A DNA stretch of 64,000 nucleotides, from NCBI GenBank assembly GCA_964035575.1, contig OZ037869.1, forward strand, positions 1,469,283 through 1,533,282, in the 5' to 3' direction. Shown here piece after piece: positions 1 through 10,451 of this stretch. Every line of letters starts with the position of its first letter. Position 1 is the first letter of the stretch. The position numbers and the translations under genes were made by a program. The DNA is from Rhynchopus sp. YZ270_cl-10 (Eukaryota; Euglenozoa; Diplonemea; Diplonemida; Diplonemidae). Under the pieces are notes generated by a model. It saw nothing but the letters and a program-made list of their open reading frames with translations. It was not told the DNA's origin and searched no databases.

Positions 1-376
1 ACTGGAGTGGGCGAAGACGGGGTTGGGGGTGCACAACCATGAATCCTCGCGTGCAAGCATGCCCCTACAGGTCGTCGAACGGCACGGTGAATACCACTGG
101 CGCACCAACCTGCTCGCAACAGAGCCCTTCTGGGAGGGCTGGTTCAAAGGCATGACGACCTCCTTCCTCTCCGCCTCAGCCCCCCGCCTCCTTCTCCTCG
201 CAGGCACAGACAGACTCGACAAAGGTCTCTCCATTGGTCATATGCAAGGCCGCTTCCAGCTCACAGTGCTTGCAGGCACAGGGCACTTCATGCAGGAAGA
301 CAAACCCAAGGAAATGGCAGACGCGCTGGCGCGCTTCCACAAACGCTTCACGCAACCGCTTCCGCGTGTGAAGTAG
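1..376 (+). CDS. PPME1: Protein phosphatase methylesterase 1 (PPME1), C-terminal part, cut by window edge
   Basis: The open frame enters from the left edge (codons from base 2) and ends at TAG 374-376, giving the last 124 residues. PPME1 is an alpha/beta-hydrolase that removes the methyl ester from the C-terminal leucine of PP2A catalytic subunit. Visible family hallmarks are the WEGWFKGM segment, LLLLAGTDRLDKGL, IGHMQGRFQ and GTGHFMQED, whose His is the expected catalytic histidine of the Ser-Asp-His triad. The nucleophile serine and oxyanion region lie upstream of the window. The upstream segment LEWAKTG...HESSRASM also matches the family, so translation does not begin at the TTG at base 23. 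The acidic insert that precedes this region in animal PPME1 is absent. No intron is visible in this part. Confidence 0.88.
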   Translation, partial: LEWAKTGLGVHNHESSRASMPLQVVERHGEYHWRTNLLATEPFWEGWFKGMTTSFLSASAPRLLLLAGTDRLDKGLSIGHMQGRFQLTVLAGTGHFMQEDKPKEMADALARFHKRFTQPLPRVK

Positions 377-528
377 CCAAAAATGCTTTCTTCCCCTCGC
401 ATAATAGAAAAGAGTTGTTTTTTTTACATATCAGAGTTAGAAGAGTTGTGTCCTCTGTTGACGCTCTTAATGAAGCCTTCCAACTCCCCACAGGCAACAC
501 CCGACACCATCCCCCCCTCTATGTGCAT

Positions 529-1839
529 ATGAACTCCCCACTGCAGTCTGCTGGGCAGTGGATCGGCGATGCCGAGGTGCACAACGGGAGGACGTTGTAC
601 CGTGCGTACCGGACGCGTCTCGGGAAGGAGGTCGTTGCAGGGAACGATGTGATGGTGGTGAAGGAGGGGCAGTCGACGGCGGGGGTGGCGGAGGACGACT
701 GGTGCCACTTTGAGTTCTACCGTGTGGGGAGCTTTTATGAGGAGGGCGGGGTGCGGTGGGCGGAGGTGTTCCGGTGGCTGCTTGTCAAGGATGAGGTGAC
801 GGCGGAGTACTTCGCGGCACACCCGGAGCAGGTCGTGCACGACAAGGAGCTCATGCCCGAGCTGGAGGAGATGCTCACCATCAGGACAGATCGCATCCAC
901 CACCCGATTGTCGTCCGCACAGCCTTCTCCGCAGACTTCGCCCCAGAGGTGAACAACCCCTACACACCGCCTGTCACCCAAAAGCTCGTCTGCGCCAAAT
1001 TCAAAGCCGAACAAGGAGCCCCCCTCAACGGCCAGGACGGCTACCTCTGCTGCTGGTCGTGTTATCTCAGTCGGGCAGACTCTTTTGTGACCTTCCGCGA
1101 TTGGTCCGAAGACGAGCCTGGTCTGCCGCAAGACATGGACCCTAGCATCAAAACACCGACCGCAGCGACGTTCAAGGAGAAGTGCAAGAACGCCACCATC
1201 CGCCACGGAGGGACGAGCTTTGTTTCCATTGCGCATGCCGGGGCGCATGGGGGTGGCCCGGAGTGGCCGAGTGTAGACCAGGTGGAGTCTGAGTCGGACG
1301 AACCCACATCAGAGAAGCCCACCGACAATGTGTCAAAGGTGGTGAAGGCACTCATCAGCGACGACGAGGCGGATAAGGACACCCACGCAGAAGGCCACAC
1401 CACAGACAAGCAGGAGGGCGACGACCTCGATGAACACCACACACACAGCGCACACACGGCCTGCCAGCTCGACACGGTGGACCCGCTGCCAGCAGACACC
1501 CTGCAAGAGATGCTTGCGGACTGTGCCTCTGACGCCGCTGAACGTGGCGCGCTAGCACTTCTCGCCCCTGTACTAGGTCTGACCCTGCCTCCACCAAAGC
1601 AGCGTCTCTCACCGTCGCCAAAGAGCGAGAAGCCGCAGGTTAAGGAGGTGGAGGTGGAGGTGGGTGCTGTGCTGCCTAGCACTGAGTGGCTTGCGCAGGG
1701 TGGGGGTGGTGGTGGTGGTGGTGATGAGTACACACGCCTTTTGTCATCAGTTAACACACGGCTTTTCCAGCTGAGGGAAGAGAGCCTGCGTCCAGCAAAG
1801 CGGCGAAGGTTGTCGTCAAAAAAAGTGCAATTTGGGTAA
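529..1839 (+). CDS. Hypothetical protein with tentative BAH-like domain and acidic/polyglycine tail
   Basis: I chose the first ATG in the frame at 529 (436 residues). The frame is open further up to 415 but has no ATG there, and the sequence at 481-493 (a CCCCACAG) could be a splice acceptor, so an upstream coding exon is possible. Residues about 20-140 (RTLYRAYRTRLGKEV, GNDVMVVKEG, FEFYRVGSFYEEGGVRWAEV, then DRIHHPIVVRTAF) have the spacing and alternation of a bromo-adjacent homology domain, a chromatin-reader fold found in ORC1 and DNA methyltransferases. This is a by-eye resemblance only. Cys-rich GYLCCWSCYLSR follows. The C-terminal half is low complexity: acidic, His/Thr-rich, with a run of eight glycines near residue 390 and a basic end (PAKRRRLSSKK) that could act as a nuclear signal. 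No catalytic motif is seen. Confidence 0.55.
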   Translation: MNSPLQSAGQWIGDAEVHNGRTLYRAYRTRLGKEVVAGNDVMVVKEGQSTAGVAEDDWCHFEFYRVGSFYEEGGVRWAEVFRWLLVKDEVTAEYFAAHPEQVVHDKELMPELEEMLTIRTDRIHHPIVVRTAFSADFAPEVNNPYTPPVTQKLVCAKFKAEQGAPLNGQDGYLCCWSCYLSRADSFVTFRDWSEDEPGLPQDMDPSIKTPTAATFKEKCKNATIRHGGTSFVSIAHAGAHGGGPEWPSVDQVESESDEPTSEKPTDNVSKVVKALISDDEADKDTHAEGHTTDKQEGDDLDEHHTHSAHTACQLDTVDPLPADTLQEMLADCASDAAERGALALLAPVLGLTLPPPKQRLSPSPKSEKPQVKEVEVEVGAVLPSTEWLAQGGGGGGGGDEYTRLLSSVNTRLFQLREESLRPAKRRRLSSKKVQFG

Positions 1840-2011
1840 ATGCGGCACTTCTGCCGCAAAGGGTTGAGGGGGGAAGGTGAAGATTTTTGAATCTTTAAAA
1901 GAGAGGGCCTTATTGTTTTTTGAAATAAGAAATTTGCTCCACACAACACCACCACCACCAGGTCCACTTTGTTTTATTTTTCTACACTAAAGGAGAGCAA
2001 AAAGCAGAGAG

Positions 2012-2778
2012 ATGTCTGAAATTGAGGACACCTTCAACCGTATCAACCAGCACAAGGGGGTGCTTGGGATTCTGATCGTGAACTCGGATGGTGCGCCAAT
2101 CAAGACGACTATTGAGGACGCTAACATTTCGAATCAATACGCACAATTGATAACAGCCTTGACAGGGAAGGTATGTGCGGCTGTTGCTTCATTTCTTCCA
2201 TTTTGCTCTAAATAACAAACCAATTTAAACCTCACATTACAGGCCCGCCATTGCGTGAGAGATCTGGACCCCACCAATGAGTTGACGTTCTTGAGGATTC
2301 GCTCGAAAAAGCACGAAATTATGGTACGTTCTTTTCTGTGACAATCATCGAACCACATGACGAAGAGACAAACCATCTTCAAAACCCCAGCGTGCTCCAG
2401 CACGACAACGATAGTAAAGATGTGTGTGCACAAGAGGCATATTCATGCTTTCAAATTTTCTTCCTTTAAGTGACGTACTATCCACACACTTTGCATGAGG
2501 CCATATTCTAGCTAAAGAAATTACCCCTAGTATGGGATTTGAGGACTTTTTTTTCCCCAGGAAAATTCACAAAAACTCGAATGAGTCCAAAAATCACCCC
2601 CATATTAGTTTTCAAACCCACTTTGCATGAGGCCATATTCTGCGAAAGAAGTGCCCCTATTGGTGATCAAACCCACTTTGCAATTAAATACATACACAAC
2701 ACACAGGTCGCACCAGACAAGGACTACATCCTTATTGTCATTCAGAACCCCAACAACGACAGCGCGACGTCCATCTAG
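2012..2778 (+). CDS. DYNLRB: Dynein light chain, roadblock/LC7 type
   Basis: Three exons join in frame: 2012-2170, 2243-2323 and 2707-2778, giving 103 residues, the usual size for roadblock light chains. The product begins [19 protein letters not shown] and continues with [14 protein letters not shown], the conserved middle [20 protein letters not shown] and the ending VIQNP. Family members dimerise and bind dynein intermediate chain in cytoplasmic and axonemal dynein, so the organism has microtubule motor transport and possibly a flagellum (inference). Intron 1 (2171-2242) has a GTATGT donor. Intron 2 (2324-2706) uses GTACGT, the only host donor here that is not GTATG. Intron 2 is unusually long (383 bp) and holds two copies of a dispersed element listed separately. 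Confidence 0.93.
2487..2663 (+). repeat. Two copies of a dispersed intronic element
   Basis: Two related segments of about 45-49 bp lie in direct orientation within intron 2 of the dynein light chain gene, at 2487-2535 and 2619-2663. They share CACTTTGCATGAGGCCATAT, then TCT, and a following AAAGAA...CCCCTA. A third, partial copy (AGGGCCATATTCTGCGC) lies at 6565-6600 in the intron of the third profilin gene. No coding capacity is seen. Confidence 0.7.
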
Positions 2779-3788
2779 GCATCGTCTCCTTAATGCCGTG
2801 ATGTGCCTTGTGTGCCTCTTCTTACGTTGCTGACCCTACCGCCTCCTCTGCCCTTTGTGTTCCAGCACACCCCCCATTTTTTTCAAAACAGTAAGGGCCA
2901 CGGTGCTGGGAGGGAGGTGTGGGTTGGTAGGTACAGGGCTAAGCTTGGTAGCGTTTTGTGTTTTGCTTTTTTTCCACCACCCTCCCCGGTTTTTTGTTTG
3001 CACCTGGGAGGGGAGAACACAGCCACAAAACAAACAAAAAAAATGCCCAAGAAACTAACTAGGCAGTCTCTCTCTCTCCCCCTAAATAACTAACAAAGAA
3101 AATAAGTACAAAAAAAAAAGAAGAAGCAAATGCCCGTGCTGTCGAGCCCTTCCCCACACCCGCCCATGTCAGAGGTGCTAAAAAACGATGATATTTTTGG
3201 GTGACAATAAAAAAGCAAAGTAGTGCTCATCTCCTTGGGTGTCCACACTGATACAACCAGTTTTCACAACAAAACGCACGACAAAGGCGGGTGTTACATT
3301 TTTGCTTTTTTTTTGTGGGAGTGTTGAAGAAACACTAAACAAAATAACTATACCTGTGGGACCGGGTGCGGGTTGGTGTCGTGTTATTAATGTGCCGCAT
3401 ATTTTACAAATTGGTGTACCCAGAAGACGCCAATGCTTTTCTTTTGAAAACAAATCGAGGGTTTTCCAGAAATACTTTTTCAAGCAGCAGTGTACAGAGA
3501 ACTAAACGGTGTAGATGCGGTGTGGGGGTGTGGGGTGGGGTGGAGGTGTGCATGGTGCGGGTATGGGTTCGCTTTTTGATGCTATTTTTGTTGCCGTTTT
3601 GGAGGTGTCTTTGTCATCTGCAAAACAGAGGCTCCCTTTTTTTTGTTTTCCCAAGTTTTTACACGAACACAAAACATTGTCCTCGCTGGGGTGTCAATTT
3701 TCCTTCCCTTCTTCCCTGACTAAAGAGTACCAACCCAACCACACACAGACCGCTTTTAGCTTCCCACACAACCTCCTTACCTTTTAAT
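2779..3788. other. Spacer without recognised gene
   Basis: About 1.0 kb of AT- and homopolymer-rich DNA separates the dynein light chain gene from the first profilin. Short open frames exist on both strands but have no recognisable product. The region should hold the 3' end of one transcript and the promoter of the next, but no TATA box or terminator can be assigned with confidence. Confidence 0.6.
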
Positions 3789-4223
3789 ATGTCTTGGGAC
3801 AGCTACGTGGAGAACATGGTGGCGGGAGGAAGCGTGAAGGTCGGAGCACTTCTCGGAATTGACGGCAGCATCTGGGCCAAGAGCTCTGAGCTGAACCTGT
3901 CCGCTGAGGAGGCCGTCGCCATTGCGGGAGGAATGGGCGAGGTGTCTGGAAAGTACTTCCAGGACAACGGATGCACCATTGCGGGAACGAAGTACTTCAC
4001 CCTGCGTATGATTGGTGACGAGGGTCTCTACTACGGAAAGAAGGGTGCCTCTGGTGTGTGCATTGCACGCTCGACACAGTGCCTTGTGTTGGGAGTGTAC
4101 GAGGAGGGCATCACTGCGGGACAGTGCAACGTCGCCGTCGAGGGAATGAAGGTATGACACATTCTTGCTTGCACTTCACACACCACACCACAACAGGACT
4201 ACCTTGTTGGTGCCGGATACTAG
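3789..4223 (+). CDS. PFN: Profilin, tandem copy 1
   Basis: Exons 3789-4151 and 4197-4223 encode 129 residues, from MSWDSYVENMV to DYLVGAGY. Profilin binds actin monomers and poly-proline ligands such as formins, promoting ADP/ATP exchange and filament elongation in the cytoplasm. The N-terminal W-x2-Y-V motif, the GLYYGKKGASGV core and the C-terminal helix ending in LVGAGY are typical, and the length matches short protist and amoebozoan profilins. The second exon carries only eight codons, after a 45-bp GTATGA...ACAG intron. The codons are GC-rich, in contrast to the AT-rich spacers. This is the first of four copies in the same orientation whose proteins are identical. Confidence 0.95.
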
Positions 4224-5039
4224 AAAGCCTCTTGAAGGTGTCGATAAAAAAGTAACAACGTATTTAATACAAACCCCTAAGCATCTGGCCTACCTCCCCT
4301 TCCCGTTCACAACGACATGTCGAAACTGTCGCTTGCTTCACGTTTGGGATAACCCTAATTACCAACCACCCCCCTTTGTGTGTGCTTGGGATGACACTGT
4401 ACCTCTTCCACGCAGCACCTAGGAGGAAAACGAAAGCAAAAAAAACAAAGAGAAAAAAGACACAAACAAAACCATGCAACGGGTGCACATTTTCATACTC
4501 AGCTAAGCACCCACATATAGAAGGCCGCAGGAATGCGAACAGAGATACGAGAGTGAGAGAGAATAAGAGACTGGTGGGGTGGGAGGGGCGGGGAGTAACT
4601 TGCATGACTCCGTTCTCCCCAAAAAAATAACGTTCTTTTCTTCCGAGATTTTTTTTTTAAAAATTCTTTTTCCCGTTTACTCTGGAATAGGAGTAGAAGG
4701 GAGCTGGCCGCAGGGCTGACGTCCCCCAAGTATGGGGGCAGGGAAGCTGAATAATAATAAAAAAAGAATTCCCAAACGTACACATGTGTGTGGGGAGTGC
4801 GTTAAACAAAGTACCGGAGACCAAAAAAGACGAAGGGAAAAATGGTTAATAAACAAAGCGCAAAAAAAAAAAAAAAAAAAAAAAAAACCAACAACAACAG
4901 GGTCGTGGTAACTGGTATATCCAAAACCCCTAGCCACGCCCCCTCCCATGCTTTTGCTGTAACGCCGTTCCCTCTACTGCTTTCTCCTCACCATCACCCG
5001 ACAGTCTTTTCACACAACACCCACAAAAAACCTTTTAAA
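4224..5039. other. Spacer between profilin copies 1 and 2
   Basis: This is AT-rich spacer without a recognised gene. It contains a 27-base A-run just after 4862 and many short homopolymers. The last 29 bases before the copy-2 ATG (CACAACACCCACAAAAAACC and following) are shared with copies 3 and 4, but not with copy 1. Confidence 0.6.
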
Positions 5040-5480
5040 ATGTCTTGGGACAGCTACGTGGAGAACATGGTGGCGGGAGGAAGCGTGAAGGTCGGAGCAC
5101 TTCTCGGAATTGACGGCAGCATCTGGGCCAAGAGCTCTGAGCTGAACCTGTCCGCTGAGGAGGCCGTCGCCATTGCGGGAGGAATGGGCGAGGTGTCTGG
5201 AAAGTACTTCCAGGACAACGGATGCACCATTGCGGGAACGAAGTACTTCACCCTGCGTATGATTGGTGACGAGGGTCTCTACTACGGAAAGAAGGGTGCC
5301 TCTGGTGTGTGCATTGCACGCTCGACACAGTGCCTTGTGTTGGGAGTGTACGAGGAGGGCATCACTGCGGGACAGTGCAACGTCGCCGTCGAGGGAATGA
5401 AGGTATGACACATTCTTGCTTGCACTTCACACCACTACACAACACCACAACAGGACTACCTTGTTGGTGCCGGATACTAG
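5040..5480 (+). CDS. PFN: Profilin, tandem copy 2
   Basis: Exons 5040-5402 and 5454-5480 encode the same 129-residue profilin as copy 1, with a TAG stop. The open frame continues upstream of the ATG, but the residues there (a Lys/Asn run from the poly-A tract) are not profilin-like. The ATG at 5040, aligned with the other copies, is therefore the start. The 51-bp intron differs from that of copy 1 only by a few bases near its acceptor. I found no base difference in exon 1 compared with copy 1. Confidence 0.95.
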
Positions 5481-6162
5481 AAAGCCTCAACTAAGAAGCT
5501 AGCTAGAACTAAATGACTCGCGTTTGGTGAAGTGTGTTTTATTTTTTATTTTACTACAAAAAAACCTGCGAAATGCAAGCAACGTAGCGGCAGCAGCCGC
5601 ATCTTCTGCGAACAGTAACCCCCACCCCCAAAAAGCGTCCTCGCTACGCACGCGACCCCCCCCCCCCCATTGTGTTCCAAACAGTTTTTTGTGCAGTCCG
5701 CTTGGGAGTGCGCACAATGTCGTTTTTCTTTTTCCACGTTTTCGTTTGCCCCCCCCCACCACCCTCAAGGCCCTTGGGTGTACCAGCAACAAAGTCTCAA
5801 CCACGCTTGCGTTCCCTTCACCCGTGTGTGGAAGGCCTGTGTGTATTTTTGGTATGCTACAACACTCACCCAAGGTCTACGGAGGGGACACAGCCCCCAG
5901 ACACGCCCTCACACGTTTCGGCTTTTGCTTGTGTTGTTTTCTATGCTCTCGTTCTGCAAATAATACAGAGGGGGGACAAAAGCTAGAGCACAGGCAAGAG
6001 AATTTTAAAAAAAAACCACCAGACAAGAAACTATAAACTATTTATGGCAGGAAAAAAAAGAGTTGGTATATTTTTTTTTTGCACTATTTTTTTGTATTTC
6101 TGTGTGCAGCGTTGACACATTCTCAGGTCTATCCACAAAACACCCACAAAAAACCTTTTAAT
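5481..6162. other. Spacer between profilin copies 2 and 3
   Basis: No gene recognised. The spacer contains a C-run near 5660, AT-rich stretches and, at its right end (6086-6162), the segment shared with copy 4. Confidence 0.6.
6086..6162 (+). promoter_or_regulatory. PFN: Upstream segment shared by profilin copies 3 and 4
   Basis: About 77 bp immediately before the copy-3 ATG is nearly identical to 7761-7836 before copy 4. It includes TTTGTATTTCTGTGTGCAGC, GTTGACAC and CACAAAACACCCACAAAAAA. The two segments differ by small indels and the base before ATG. This could be the conserved core promoter and leader, or simply the left edge of the duplicated block; the sequence alone does not decide. 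Confidence 0.5.
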
Positions 6163-6661
6163 ATGTCTTGGGACAGCTACGTGGAGAACATGGTGGCGGG
6201 AGGAAGCGTGAAGGTCGGAGCCCTTCTCGGAATTGACGGCAGCATCTGGGCCAAGAGCTCTGAGCTGAACCTGTCCGCTGAGGAGGCCGTCGCCATTGCG
6301 GGAGGAATGGGCGAGGTGTCTGGAAAGTACTTCCAGGACAACGGATGCACCATTGCGGGAACGAAGTACTTCACCCTGCGTATGATTGGTGACGAGGGTC
6401 TCTACTACGGAAAGAAGGGTGCCTCTGGTGTGTGCATTGCACGCTCGACACAGTGCCTTGTGTTGGGAGTGTACGAGGAGGGCATCACTGCGGGACAGTG
6501 CAACGTCGCCGTCGAGGGAATGAAGGTATGACACATTCTTGCACTTCACACACCACTCCACCCAAGGGCCATATTCTGCGCAAGAATTACCCTCACTAGG
6601 CATCACAACACTACACTACACCACACCACAACAGGACTACCTTGTTGGCGCCGGATACTGA
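6163..6661 (+). CDS. PFN: Profilin, tandem copy 3
   Basis: Exons 6163-6525 and 6635-6661 encode the same 129-residue profilin. It differs from the other copies by one synonymous change near codon 20 (GCC instead of GCA), a GGC instead of GGT in exon 2, and a TGA stop instead of TAG. Its intron is 109 bp, against 45-51 bp in the other copies. The extra DNA (6555-6620) contains the dispersed element also found in the dynein light chain intron. Confidence 0.95.
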
Positions 6662-7836
6662 TTTCATAGACATGAGGCGAAAACAAACCAAAAATTACTA
6701 CAACTAAGTTTTTTCAGCAATAAAAAAACAAATGTTTTACGGCTCTTCTGCAAAAGTTGGCGGGTGGAAAACGTTTTGTTCTATACATTATGACAGAAGT
6801 GCCTGGGGGCTTTCTTTTTCGAAAACAAAAACAAAAAAAACGATTAAATTTTTCTATTACAAAAAGCGAAGGAAAAAAGGCACCCATTGCGACTCCTTTC
6901 GGGTTATATTTTTTTCTACTTTTTTTTCTCCGTTTTTTCCTCTTCTCTTTTTATTTTTTATTTTTTTGTGTTTTACTTGTGTTCGTAGATTCTGATCTAT
7001 GCCCTAAGATACGTTGTACATTCATATAAACAAAGAGAACAATCTCGCCGTACAGCGGGGCTGTTGTATTTTTTTGTATCGTTTACCACGTTCGCGTACC
7101 TGGGGGTACCCATATTTACGTTCGCAAAAAATGCGTTTGTTTTCTGCCTTTTCCATTTTTTTCCAATTTTTCTGTTTTTTTTTTTCCCTTTTCGCGATTC
7201 TATAGCGTTCTGCTCTTTCTTTGTTGACCCCTTTCAATGGGGGGCTTGTGCAAGGTAAGGGAGACGGTGTGGGTTGAAACTGATAAAAAAAAAAAGGTGA
7301 TTTTTTTTCAAAATGATATTACTTCGGCAACTATGCAGCAAGGTCGTGTATCGGCACGTTTCGCCCTCTGGATGGTCGGAGGGGAGGCCCTTGTGCGGGA
7401 TGGAGATGTCGTCGTCCGACCATCACTTCGGGGGCCTCTTCACCTGCAGCGGGTTCTCATCACTACCCCCGTTCCTCGCTTCCCTCTTGTTCTTCCCTCT
7501 TGTTCTTCCCTCTTGTTCTTTGTGCCGACGCAAGCTCCTGTACGCAGGATTGTTTGCAGCCTTCCTTGCGGACTGATTTGTGGACTTCTCCTCCGCGTTG
7601 CCTCATCACGCGCTACACGAATTGCGACGCCGTTTTCACCGTCCACCTGGCAAGGACAACCCGAGACCTTGTATTCTCAAAGTTAAACGCCTGCAACTCG
7701 AGAGACACCCGGAAAAGTCGTGCATCCTGGTAAGCCCTCGCTGTTGTCATGACCTTTGGTATTTTTTTGTATTTCTGTGTGCAGCGTTGACACTTCTCAG
7801 GTCTATCCACAAAACACCCACAAAAAACCTTTTAAA
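6662..7836. other. Spacer between profilin copies 3 and 4
   Basis: The longest of the profilin spacers. The first 650 bp are AT-rich. From about 7310 to 7740 the base composition rises towards gene-like GC content, and an open frame at 7313-7576 exists, but its product is not recognised and has no clear start context. A 14-bp unit containing TTCCCTCTTGTTCT is repeated three times in tandem at about 7480-7520. The stretch could be a degraded gene or pseudogene fragment. The segment 7761-7836 is shared with copy 3. Confidence 0.5.
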
Positions 7837-8271
7837 ATGTCTTGGGACAGCTACGTGGAGAACATGGTGGCGGGAGGAAGCGTGAAGGTCGGAGCACTTC
7901 TCGGAATTGACGGCAGCATCTGGGCCAAGAGCTCTGAGCTGAACCTGTCCGCTGAGGAGGCCGTCGCCATTGCGGGAGGAATGGGCGAGGTGTCTGGAAA
8001 GTACTTCCAGGACAACGGATGCACCATTGCGGGAACGAAGTACTTCACCCTGCGTATGATTGGTGACGAGGGTCTCTACTACGGAAAGAAGGGTGCCTCT
8101 GGTGTGTGCATTGCACGCTCGACACAGTGCCTTGTGTTGGGAGTGTACGAGGAGGGCATCACTGCGGGACAGTGCAACGTCGCCGTCGAGGGAATGAAGG
8201 TATGACACATTCTTGCTTGCACTTCACACACCACACCACAACAGGACTACCTTGTTGGTGCCGGATACTAG
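7837..8271 (+). CDS. PFN: Profilin, tandem copy 4
   Basis: Exons 7837-8199 and 8245-8271 encode the same 129-residue profilin with a TAG stop. The intron is 45 bp and matches copy 1 exactly as far as I can see. The bases after the stop (GAAAGCCTC) also match copy 1, while the upstream block matches copy 3. This mosaic suggests exchange among copies, not one simple duplication series. Confidence 0.95.
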
Positions 8272-8852
8272 AAAGCCTCTGAAGGATGAGGGTCTTACCC
8301 CTTTTTAGCTTTTTAGCCTCTTTTCTTTTCTTTTCTTTATTTTTGTTTTTTTTGAAAGATACGTGCTCGCCTTTCAAGATTCTTATTTTTTATGTTTTCC
8401 TTTTGAGAAAGAAGGGCACAATGGGGGGAGGGCATGAACGTGACACGTGGTCCTGCCTGCATATCCCTGGCGGGGGAATCATGCAGAAGGCAGGCCCGAA
8501 AACGAAAGCAACGCACTTATTTTACCAATACAAAAAATATAAAAAAAACACAACAAAAAAACAAGCGACATAGAAGAAAAACAACGTGTATTCACACAAA
8601 GGTGGTGGCACGTTTTTTGTCAAGTTTCGAGAAAAAAATAAAGTACAAAACAAGAAAAACCGTTCGCTATCTTAACACACCGCCTTGCGACGGCAGCTAC
8701 GGCACAATATAAAAAAAGCTTTACATATTCTGCGTGTGTCAAAGGGGACATGCGAAAGGCGTTTTCACACACCACCTCCCTTCACCCTATTCTTTGCGCC
8801 TCACGCCCCTATCCTCGACACCCACATCCTCTTGCATGCTCCCACCACAGAA
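8272..8852. other. Spacer upstream of DTWD1-type gene
   Basis: AT-rich spacer, no gene recognised. An open frame reaches back from the DTWD1 gene to 8685, but the residues before the ATG at 8853 do not resemble the family. The CCACCACAG just before that ATG could be an acceptor of a 5'-leader intron. Confidence 0.5.
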
Positions 8853-9884
8853 ATGGAACCCCCAACAAAATTGCGGAAGACGGAGGCCGGCAAGGTGGCT
8901 GCGGACGTGGACAAGTCAACGAACATCATCCCCACCCAGGATGTCGTTGACTTCGTTGGGGGGCTGAAGTTCACGCAGCCGGTGTCGGTGCTGGAGGAGA
9001 AGGACGTCGTGGTGCGCACTGCGTGCGCAACGTGCGGGAAGCGACGACAGTACTTCTGTTACGACTGTGTGAAGCCGACCGTGCCCCGCGCACATCCTCG
9101 CGATGTGAAGCTGCCTGTTAAGGTCAAGGTGCTGCTGCATCGCCAGGAACATAAAGGCAAGGCGACCAGTGTGCATGCAGGTGTCCTGAGCAGCGACGTG
9201 GCACTCCACGTGCACCCGGACCTGCCCACAGACACAAACCCCGAGACGACGCTGCTGGTGTACCCTTCGGACGACGCGAAGACGTTGGATGAGATGGCGG
9301 CAGAGGGCTCGCTCGACAAGGTGGAGACGCTGGTCTTCATCGACTCCACATGGCAGCAGAGCAAATCCATCTGCAGGGACGAGAACGTACGCAAGATCGG
9401 CCGCCCCGTGCAACTCAACGAGTACCGCACGCTCTTCTGGCGCTACCAGAACACCGGGGACGAGCGCTTCCTGGCCACTATCGAGGCGATATACTACCTC
9501 CTGCGCGACCTGCACATTGCACGTGGCAACAAATACGTCGGCCAGTTCGACGACATATTATACTACTACGTGCACCAGTACGCTGTCATCCAGGAGCGCT
9601 ACAGGACCGAGGTATGCCTTTTAGCTTCAGTTTCAAAAAAAAACATTCCCCCCCAAAAGTGACTTATCATAAAGTCAAGAATTACTAATTTTGTGAGAGA
9701 AAAATATAACCCACAAAACCAACAGAAAAAGGGCTTCACAAAGCGCCACCAAAAGTCGGATGCATACATAAGGGAGGGTGCGAACTTCGCAGCACTGTTA
9801 GGCAGAAAGGTGGAAGAAGAGGACGATACGAAGGAAGAGAAGAAGGAGGAGGAGGGACAGTCGTCTGCAGTGGAAGCGAAATAA
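8853..9884 (+). CDS. DTWD1: tRNA-uridine aminocarboxypropyltransferase, DTWD1 type
   Basis: Exons 8853-9611 and 9726-9884 join in phase to give 305 residues. DTW-domain enzymes transfer the 3-amino-3-carboxypropyl group of S-adenosylmethionine to uridine in tRNA (acp3U). Visible features are the zinc-type CxxC...CxxC pattern CATCGKRRQYFCYDC (near residues 57-71), the signature DSTW at about residues 164-167, and the downstream LFWRYQNTG and TIEAIYYLLRDLH segments, all typical of DTWD1. The N-terminal about 50 residues are variable. Exon 2 encodes a basic segment followed by an acidic Glu/Lys tail. The start is the ATG at 8853, since upstream in-frame residues are not family-like. Confidence 0.88.
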
Positions 9885-10451
9885 ACCAAACAAAAAAAAA
9901 CAAGGAGAAAAAACACACACACACACAAGGCAGCGCACGAAAAGAACGCACGAGAGGAACGACCACCTAGCCCAAGCATCACACCCCCCCATCTCTCTCG
10001 TCATCTTTCGGTGCGCACTATTCTGCTTTTTGGTGTGGCAGTGGAGGGAGAGCGAGAAGCAAGACATTGCACGGAATACCCTTTTTGTGTTTTTCTACGC
10101 ACAGGGCATCACCTCCCACACCACCCCCCTCCTCTCTCTCCACATATTTTTCAAGCCCAATCCCCCACCCCCACCCCCCGCTTCATTTTGCATTCTCAAC
10201 CTTCAGGTAAATCGCTGGAGGCTTAGGATCATCAGACCCTTCTCTTTTACCCTAACAGTTGTGTCTAACCGACCCTACCCCACTCACCAACGGTACGATC
10301 CCACCAAAATTGACAGAAACCAGAAGTTTGTGTAGACTGGAACGGTGACGAACAAAAACCCTGTCCACACAGCAACCCCCATTCCCCCCTCAGTTTACAT
10401 CCTACCCTACCTTAACCCCAGCGACTACACAAAGGAGGGAAATACTTTAAT
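9885..10451. other. Spacer between DTWD1-type and DEAD-box genes
   Basis: No gene recognised. It holds CA-rich and C-rich low complexity sequence, and at 10216-10234 a partial match (GGAGGCTTAGGATCATC) to the small hairpin element found at 19709, 21701 and 25745. Confidence 0.5.

Noticed and set aside
3777..4160. Antisense ORF over profilin (MSYLHSLDGDVALSRSD...), repeated at all four copies
   Set aside because: A shadow of the GC-rich profilin frame; it recurs only because the exon is repeated.
7313..7576. Possible gene in the GC-richer part of the third profilin spacer
   Set aside because: No recognisable product, no conserved splice structure, and an internal tandem repeat; left as a spacer note.
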